Origin: Kribbibacterium absianum
GTDB taxonomy: Bacteria > Actinomycetota > Coriobacteriia > Coriobacteriales > Atopobiaceae
Length of the DNA stretch: 64,000 bases
Direction of reading: 5' to 3'
Assembly (NCBI RefSeq): GCF_030067705.1
Contig: NZ_JASJEX010000002.1
Span: 539,502 to 603,501 of the forward strand
Shown: positions 58,761-64,000 of the stretch, piece by piece
How positions within the stretch are numbered: the stretch's first letter is position 1
Layout: every line of letters starts with the position of its first letter
Notes under the pieces: generated by a model
The model's input: only the letters and a program-made list of their open reading frames with translations
Told to the model about the DNA's origin: nothing
Databases searched by the model: none
Program-made: the position numbers and the translations under genes

Positions 58761-59996
58761 TCAGGCTCGCTTCGCCAACGCCTCGCCGATACGCCGCACG
58801 CATCCCACCACGAGCGCGTTGCCCATGCAGAAGGCGCGCTGCTGGTCCGTCATGCCCGCGTCCGTCCAGCCGCGCGGGAACATCTGCAGCCGGTCCAGCT
58901 CGTCGGGAACCAGGCGCCGGATGCGCCCCGAGCTCCCGCGCACGGCGTGCTTTGTGCGGCTGGCCGCGGCGCCGCCCTCGCTGGTGAGGATGGTGCGGCT
59001 CGGCCGGTCCCGGGGGTCCGGCCACGCCATGGCACCCTCGGAGTACACGTATGGCACGCCTGCCCGAGACACGCGCGGGATGTGCTTGGCGGCCCGCGCG
59101 GCCTCCCAGGCCGGCAGCTTCTCGGCCGCGATGAAGAAGGATGCTGGCACCTCGGTGTCGTCCACCAGAACGTCGCCCAGCACCGTGCGGGGACCGTCGT
59201 ACGTCGGGGCGGGCCGCGCGCTGAGCACGCGGCCGCCCTGCATGGCTCCGGCCGACAAGAACGGTGACGTCCTGAGCCCCAGGCCAAAGGTCTCGCTGGT
59301 CTCGTAGGGGTCGAGTGGCACGGAGCAGGCCGTGACGTCGGAGCACTCCGCAGGGAAGGCGTCGGCCATCAGGCCGCCGGTCAGCCGCTCGCGGAGGTCC
59401 CACGGTCTCGTGTCGCGCTCGCACCAGATGAAGACGCGCCGGCGCCGCTGCGGCATGCCGTAGTCGGCGGCGTTGACCACGCGCCACTCCACCGAGTAGC
59501 CCAGGCGCGCCAGGCACGAGAGGATGATTGCGAAGTCGCGGCCGCGCTGGGAGCCGGGGCTCTTGAGCAGCCGGTCGACGTTCTCGAAGAGCGCCCATCG
59601 CGGCCGTTTGAGCTCGAGCATCCGCTCGATGTCCCACCAGAGCACGCCCTTCTTGCCCTCGATGCCTCCTGATTGCCGCAGCGGCCGTGCCACCGAGTAG
59701 TCCTGGCAGGGGAAGCCGCCGACGAGCAGGTCGAAGTCCGGGACCTCACGCTCGCCGGCGAGGGCCTCGTCCATCACCACGCTGATGTTCTCGTTCACGC
59801 AGCTGCCGGCGCCGAAGCGTTCCTCGTAACAGCGCCACGCGAACTGTTTGGCGGGCGTCCCGGGGGGCTCCCATTGGTTGGCCCAGACGGTCCGGTAGGG
59901 CCCGGACGGTTCTTCCTGCCATTCCGCGCACCCCTCAAGCCCGAGCCGGAAGCCTCCGACCCCGGCGAACAGCTCGGCGACGCGGATGATGGGCAT
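58761..59996 (-). CDS. DNA (cytosine-5-)-methyltransferase
   Basis: 411 residues. Motif I ELFAGVGGFRLGLE (about 8-21), catalytic motif IV GGFPCQDYSVA (about 94-104), motif VI FENVDRLL, motif VIII GMPQRRRRVF, motif IX-X ending GNALVVGCVRRIGEAL. The target-recognition region is about 215-345. It should place 5-methylcytosine in a specific site that cannot be read from the sequence. At 59906-59927 the coding sequence for AEWQEEP coincides with a family A repeat, possibly an in-frame insertion. Confidence 0.9.
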   Translation of the reverse strand: MPIIRVAELFAGVGGFRLGLEGCAEWQEEPSGPYRTVWANQWEPPGTPAKQFAWRCYEERFGAGSCVNENISVVMDEALAGEREVPDFDLLVGGFPCQDYSVARPLRQSGGIEGKKGVLWWDIERMLELKRPRWALFENVDRLLKSPGSQRGRDFAIILSCLARLGYSVEWRVVNAADYGMPQRRRRVFIWCERDTRPWDLRERLTGGLMADAFPAECSDVTACSVPLDPYETSETFGLGLRTSPFLSAGAMQGGRVLSARPAPTYDGPRTVLGDVLVDDTEVPASFFIAAEKLPAWEAARAAKHIPRVSRAGVPYVYSEGAMAWPDPRDRPSRTILTSEGGAAASRTKHAVRGSSGRIRRLVPDELDRLQMFPRGWTDAGMTDQQRAFCMGNALVVGCVRRIGEALAKRA

Positions 59997-60089
59997 GGGC
60001 TTCCTCTCGAGGGCAGGGCACGGCGCCCCCCATGATCCCAGATCGGTCTGGGCCGGTCAAGATCCGATTGCGCTCGCGCGGTACATCAG

Positions 60090-60255
60090 GGTGGCGCTCG
60101 AGTGACACCCCAGTCGGCTGCTCCTGGGCGCTATCTGGGGTCTCGCGTCCATGATGGGGTCAAGGTGACGCTGCGCTGACACCTGGCCGTGCCTCTTGGC
60201 GCGCGACCTGGGGTTCGCGCCCACACAGCTGTTGAGGTGGCGCTGAAGTGACGCC
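60090..60255. repeat. Family E palindrome array 3 (three copies)
   Basis: GGTGGCGCTCGAGTGACACC (60090-60109), GGTGACGCTGCGCTGACACC (60164-60183) and GGTGGCGCTGAAGTGACGCC (60236-60255), spacings 74 and 72 bp. This array lies on the 5' side of the methyltransferase. The gap 59997-60309 has no gene. Confidence 0.88.
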
Positions 60256-60309
60256 TCGGCCGCTCCCAGGCCGCGACGAGAAGGCGCCCCCGCGCCAACG
60301 CCGCACCTC

Positions 60310-60966
60310 TCAGGTAGAGAACAAGCGGCGTGCCTCGTCGCGGAGCGTGTTGCCGAAGAAGAGCACCAGCACCAGCAGGTACGCGGCCCCGGCGTAGAGG
60401 GCGATCCACACGAGCGTGTTCCAGGTGGTCCAGCCCAAGAGCTTCGTGACCCAGGGCACCACGCAGCACACGACGTCGAACAGCAGGTACTTGCCGTAGT
60501 CGCGCACGAACTGCGACTTGCCCACGATGAGCGCCACCGCGTCGAAGCCCATGGCCCCCAGCGCCGTGGCCGGCACGAGGATGTTGATGGTCACGTCCCA
60601 GCCGGTGAGGAGCCACCACACGAGGAAGCACCCCTCCATGATGAGCAGGTAGCGGGCGATGGCGCGGACGGCTCCGGGCTCGCGGTCGAGCACGTTGCGC
60701 ACGAAGAGCCAGTTCACGAGCACGAGCACCGCGACGAGCACGGTGATGTTCCACGGCACGACGTCGGCCAGCGACAGCACCACCATCGCGAGCACCGCGA
60801 GCCAGGAAAGGAGCGCCGCGACGGTGGCGGCGACGCGGCGCGGGCGCATGAGCCGCTCGTGGGGGAAGGCGGCCGGGCTCGCATGGCCGGTGAGGGTGCC
60901 GTGGCAGAGAGGGCAGCGGTCGAGGTCTCCGGAGAGGTCGACGCCGCAGCGGTCGCAGTGCTTCAT
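60310..60966 (-). CDS. Zinc-ribbon membrane protein (DUF6320-like)
   Basis: 218 residues. An N-terminal zinc ribbon (KHCDRCGVDLSGDLDRCPLC) is followed by about six membrane helices (VVLSLADVVPWNITVLVAVL and others). It is the last gene of a three-gene operon with an acyltransferase and an esterase; its start overlaps the acyltransferase stop in an ATGA. Proteins of this kind accompany HxxxDG acyltransferases in related bacteria. A role in lipid modification is inferred from context only. Confidence 0.75.
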   Translation of the reverse strand: MKHCDRCGVDLSGDLDRCPLCHGTLTGHASPAAFPHERLMRPRRVAATVAALLSWLAVLAMVVLSLADVVPWNITVLVAVLVLVNWLFVRNVLDREPGAVRAIARYLLIMEGCFLVWWLLTGWDVTINILVPATALGAMGFDAVALIVGKSQFVRDYGKYLLFDVVCCVVPWVTKLLGWTTWNTLVWIALYAGAAYLLVLVLFFGNTLRDEARRLFST

Positions 60967-62273
60967 CGCTCGTTGCCCTCCTCTGCAACATTTGATGTGC
61001 ATTTGGGGACTGTCCCCAAATACACATCAGGGTCCAAAGCGTTGCTTGAGTCCACGCGACCGCGGATGCCCCAGTTCGAGAACGTGCGCACGAAGTCCAT
61101 CGGCACGTCGCTCGACGGGATCACGCTGCTGATGCCGATCGACAACACGTCCTTGAACGAGCAGACCAGGAAGTTGAGCCCGGTGGTGCTCGTGAGGATG
61201 TCCATCTCGCGCACGTGGCGCGCGGCGCCGGGCGGCAGCTCGATGCGGCCGACGTTGCTCACGGTGGTGGTGACCTCGCGGTCGGCGGCGCGCTCGGCCA
61301 CGCCAAGGGCGACGTCCTTGACCCCCACGGGGAAGAACTTGAGCCCGTAGGACTTCTCGAGCTTAATCATCTGGTTCATTCGCTGCTTGAGCGCCTCGGG
61401 GCGCGTGATGTCCTTGAGCTGCCGGGCCACCGATGCGGCGATCCTCTCGATGGGCTCGGAGGGGTCGTCGGCCTTCCACTCCACATAGGCCAGCCCGAAG
61501 AAGTTGCGCGCGGTGGAGCTGCCGAAGGCCTGACGCAGGTCCACCGGCACCCCGATGCGGATGACCTGGCCCCGCTCGCTGGCGCGCAGGTCCTGGGCGC
61601 AGGCGTGCATGACCACGGCGATGACGAGGGCCGTGAACCCGCAGCCAAGCTCTTTGGCTTTGGCGAGCACGGGCTGCAGCGGCAGGTGGTAGACGAGGTA
61701 GACGGGCTCGTCCTTGTCGCGCACACCGTGCAGGCGGAAGGCCTTGGGCGTGCGGACGGACCGGGCGGCGTCCTTCTCGTAGTGCTTGGTGAAGGAGTCC
61801 TCGCTGCGCTCGCCGAGGGAGCTGGCGTTGCCGCTCGTCGTGTCCTTCTCGGGCTCGCCGTGCGCGATGCGCGCGTAGGCGCAGAGCAGCTCGGTGAAAA
61901 AGGCCAGCGCGCCGCGGCCGTCGGACACGATGTGGGACACCTCGAAGCTGATGCGGTCGCGAAAGTACGTGACGCGGAACAGCACGGACTGGCGGCCCGC
62001 GTGCAAGGGCGCGCAGATGGGGAGCTGCTCGGGCTCGGCCTGGGGCTGCTCCGCAGCTTGCTCGAGGTAGTGCCAGAAGAAACCGGTGCGCAGGTGCACA
62101 TTGAAGCCCGGGAAGGCGGCGATGGCCTCGTCGAGCGCCTGCTGTAGCGCCGCAGGGTCCACCGGCGCGTCCATGCGCGCGGCGTAACGGAACACGGTCT
62201 GCGATTGCTGGCCGGCCTGCGCGGCGTAGAACTTGCCGATGTTGTCTAGCCGATACCACGTATCGCGCGCCAT
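60963..62273 (-). CDS. HxxxDG acyltransferase (alcohol acetyltransferase-like)
   Basis: 436 residues with the two-lobed condensation/acyltransferase fold. The catalytic motif SHIVSDGRGALAF (about 119-131) has H-x-x-x-D-G. The N-terminal DNIGKFYAAQAGQQSQTVFR and the C-terminal PVGVKDVALGVAERAADREV are typical of phthiocerol/alcohol acyltransferase relatives. The last 21 codons run through a family D palindrome (60994-61028), so the C-terminal tail is probably a recent extension. It overlaps the upstream esterase by 28 bp. Confidence 0.8.
   Translation of the reverse strand: MARDTWYRLDNIGKFYAAQAGQQSQTVFRYAARMDAPVDPAALQQALDEAIAAFPGFNVHLRTGFFWHYLEQAAEQPQAEPEQLPICAPLHAGRQSVLFRVTYFRDRISFEVSHIVSDGRGALAFFTELLCAYARIAHGEPEKDTTSGNASSLGERSEDSFTKHYEKDAARSVRTPKAFRLHGVRDKDEPVYLVYHLPLQPVLAKAKELGCGFTALVIAVVMHACAQDLRASERGQVIRIGVPVDLRQAFGSSTARNFFGLAYVEWKADDPSEPIERIAASVARQLKDITRPEALKQRMNQMIKLEKSYGLKFFPVGVKDVALGVAERAADREVTTTVSNVGRIELPPGAARHVREMDILTSTTGLNFLVCSFKDVLSIGISSVIPSSDVPMDFVRTFSNWGIRGRVDSSNALDPDVYLGTVPKCTSNVAEEGNER
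60994..61028. repeat. Family D palindrome inside an acyltransferase 3' end
   Basis: GATGTG (60994-60999) and CACATC (61023-61028) bracket TTTGGGGACTGTCCCCAAA. The whole palindrome is coding, giving the residues around VYLGTVPKCTS near the C-terminus. Confidence 0.85.
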
Positions 62274-63451
62274 GCCACCCCCTCACCTTGGGCAAGCTCG
62301 TCGGGGGAGGGGATGCCGTCGAGGAAGGCGCGCATCAGGGTGTGCGTGTCCTCGATGGTGGGCGCGGAGGCGGGGTCGATCAGGTACCCGTGCATCGCGT
62401 GGAGCATGCGGTAACAGAAGGACTCGGTGCCGGCGCTGGCAAGGGCCGCGGCGTAGGCCTCGTCCTCGTCGCGGAGGGGGCAGAGCTCGCAGCTGATCAG
62501 GAGGGTCCGGGGGAGCCCGGACTGGTCGCTGGCGAGCAGCGGTGCCAGGTGCGGGTTGCTGAGGTCCTCCGGGCCGTTGATGTAGAGCAGCAGGTACTCC
62601 TGCATGTCCTGCTGCGTGAGCATGTAGTCCTGGCCGTTCTCGATGACCGAGCGGTAGGGGGTGGAGTCCCAATAGTTGGACTGGACCACCGGGTAGAGCA
62701 GCATCTGGCGGCGGACCTCGAAGTCGCCGCGCTCGCGGGCCAGCAGGCTGAGGCACGCGGTGAGGTTGCCGCCGGCCGAGTCGCCGCAGAGCACGATGCT
62801 CTCGGGACGCACGTCCGGGAGGATCTCCCCGGCATAGAGGGCCTTCGCCACGGCGTAGCAGTCCTCAAGGGGGCCCGGGAAGCGGTTCTCGGGCGCGCGG
62901 CGGTACCCAACGGAGACCACCCGGCGCCCGAGTGCGAGGGCGAGGTCGCGGCAGGCGTCGGCGTAGAGGCCGAGCGACCCGGTGACCCAGCCGCCGCCAT
63001 GAATGAAGAGGATCGTGCCCATGCAGTCGTCGGTGCGCTGGATGCCGTGGGCGAGCGAGATGTCCACCTGCTGCGGCGTGAAGACGCGCACGGGGATGAG
63101 GGCGCCGTCGGGGGTCGGGACCTGGTAGCGGTCCTGTTTGACGTCGGCGCGCGGGGTCTCGATGAGGCCGACGCCGTCCTCGAGGGCGCGCGTGGTCTTG
63201 TAGAGGGAGACGACGTCGGGCTTGTGGTTGGTGTAGGCCTTGACGGCGGCGAGGCGCGCGGGGCTGATGCCCGTGGCCTCGATCTGGGCCCCGTCGCTGG
63301 CGAGGCCGGTGCGGCCGAGCATGAAGGCGGTGCGGGTCTCGTCGTCGCCCGTCCGGGCGTCGTGGAGCACGCCGAGCGCCGCTTGGGCGGCGCGCTGGAG
63401 CGCGCTCGCGCCTTGGACGACGGGGTGCGACGGGTGCGTGGGCTGCGGCAT
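62246..63451 (-). CDS. Alpha/beta hydrolase, HSL-type esterase
   Basis: 401 residues. The oxyanion-hole motif ILFIHGGGWVTGS (about 146-158) and nucleophile elbow LCGDSAGGNLTA (about 219-230) are of the hormone-sensitive lipase type; a late HAMHGYLID provides the probable catalytic His. It starts at the ATG at 63451 after GGAGTCCCC. It is first in the operon esterase, acyltransferase, zinc-ribbon membrane protein, suggesting work on acyl esters of a lipid or glycan. Confidence 0.85.
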   Translation of the reverse strand: MPQPTHPSHPVVQGASALQRAAQAALGVLHDARTGDDETRTAFMLGRTGLASDGAQIEATGISPARLAAVKAYTNHKPDVVSLYKTTRALEDGVGLIETPRADVKQDRYQVPTPDGALIPVRVFTPQQVDISLAHGIQRTDDCMGTILFIHGGGWVTGSLGLYADACRDLALALGRRVVSVGYRRAPENRFPGPLEDCYAVAKALYAGEILPDVRPESIVLCGDSAGGNLTACLSLLARERGDFEVRRQMLLYPVVQSNYWDSTPYRSVIENGQDYMLTQQDMQEYLLLYINGPEDLSNPHLAPLLASDQSGLPRTLLISCELCPLRDEDEAYAAALASAGTESFCYRMLHAMHGYLIDPASAPTIEDTHTLMRAFLDGIPSPDELAQGEGVAWRAIRGIG

Positions 63452-64000
63452 GGGGACTCCTGACGGTTGGCTGCACCCGGACGATACCCTGTTGCGGCTC
63501 TTGCTGCGACGGCGTGGGGTCGGTTGCATCAAGGCGGCAACGGGCGGTGGCGTTCCGCAGGCGGCCACCGGCAAACCGCGGGATGGACTGGTCGCAGCAG
63601 GGCTCGCCGGGGTGTAAAGCGGGGCTTGCCACCACCCAACCCGTCACCGGGACGGGCAGCAACGGGGGTCGGGGCACGAGTTGGGGGTTGGAGGGCTCGG
63701 ACACTTCCACCCAAACCCTTGGTGAGGCTCGCTTTTGAAAGGATTCAGTGCGGGGTTGGGGGACTATGCCCGCGGCTTCCGACCCCCAACCCTCGTTCTA
63801 GGGCTCAAAACTGACCAGCCGCACTGGGGTTGGGGGTTGGCCACGTGACCTCGCGCCTCATTTCCTGGCGACTCCGCGGTTGATTTGCAGAGCCATCTGA
63901 ACATTTGAGGCGCTGGCCGGGTTCCCGCAGCCAGATGGACGCGCCGGCCGCGCCCGTGAGGGCGCGGCGGGCGCGTCCCCCCTGTTGTAGGATGCGTGGA
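63452..64000. other. Right-edge region with G-rich repeats
   Basis: 549 bp with no supportable gene. GTTGGGGGTTGG-type tracts occur at about 63683-63694 and 63826-63840, and GGGGTTGGGGG near 63750. The complementary ACCCCCAACCC lies at 63782-63792 and could pair with the 63826-63840 tract. The G-runs also have quadruplex potential. A gene may begin beyond the window. Confidence 0.55.

Noticed and set aside
57227..60255. CRISPR-like appearance of the palindrome arrays
   Set aside because: Repeats are imperfect, only 20 bp and fully palindromic, the spacers resemble one another, each array has two or three units, and there are no cas genes.

Overview
The window reads as a chromosomal segment of a high-GC anaerobic actinobacterium. 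The mix of phosphotransferase systems, an anaerobic sulfatase-maturing enzyme, lacA/lacB-type isomerases and a dense population of short intergenic palindromes suggests a Coriobacteriia gut or rumen lineage (Olsenella/Atopobiaceae-like). That placement is an inference from gene content, not a measured phylogeny. No rRNA, tRNA or CRISPR array was recognised.

Region 1 (1-8.2 kb) is a galactitol / galactose-6-phosphate island: the tail of a galactitol-type PTS EIIC, gatD, a PRD/EIIB/EIIA transcriptional regulator, a DeoR regulator and lacA/lacB, all feeding tagatose-6-phosphate. A ParE-Phd toxin-antitoxin pair, a secreted acidic protein and a second DeoR regulator follow. Region 2 (8.5-15.8 kb) is a mannose-family PTS (EIIA, EIIB, EIIC, EIID), a cytoplasmic sulfatase, its radical-SAM maturase (ATGA overlap), a membrane-anchored helical-repeat protein, a TauE/SafE-type exporter and a membrane protein. 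I infer uptake of a sulfated amino sugar, desulfation inside the cell, and export of the released sulfur anion. Region 3 (15.9-30 kb) holds a surface-protein gene broken by two exact duplications, murI, DUF2804, small membrane proteins, an ABC exporter, an EcsC/SHOCT protein, a decayed LysR/hydrolase pair, an Xre/zinc-ribbon regulator, an orphan DinJ antitoxin, a class III Fic enzyme, a DUF488 protein and a bicupin.

Region 4 (about 30.24-49.11 kb) is an integrated element in the 3' end of guaA, bounded by an 8-bp core TCCCACTC. It carries an integrase, a repressor, an McrB/McrC pair plus a third nuclease-like gene, then scaffold, HK97-type capsid, connectors, distal tail, collagen-like baseplate and BspA-like proteins, a lipoprotein moron and a lysis cassette with a three-module endolysin. 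Terminase, portal, protease, major tail and tape-measure genes are not present; the restriction cassette, with its own terminator, sits where they would be expected.

Region 5 (49.1-64 kb) returns to the chromosome: guaA, an amidohydrolase, glutamine-dependent nadE, groES-groL, a DUF559-like nuclease gene and a cytosine-C5 DNA methyltransferase embedded in three arrays of a palindrome spaced about 73 bp apart, and an operon of esterase, HxxxDG acyltransferase and zinc-ribbon membrane protein.

Across the non-prophage sequence there are at least four families of short palindromic repeats. The most abundant (core CCGTTCTTCCTGC) occurs more than 30 times in the first 21 kb, sometimes as tandem arrays with a 27-29 bp period, and is absent from the prophage.
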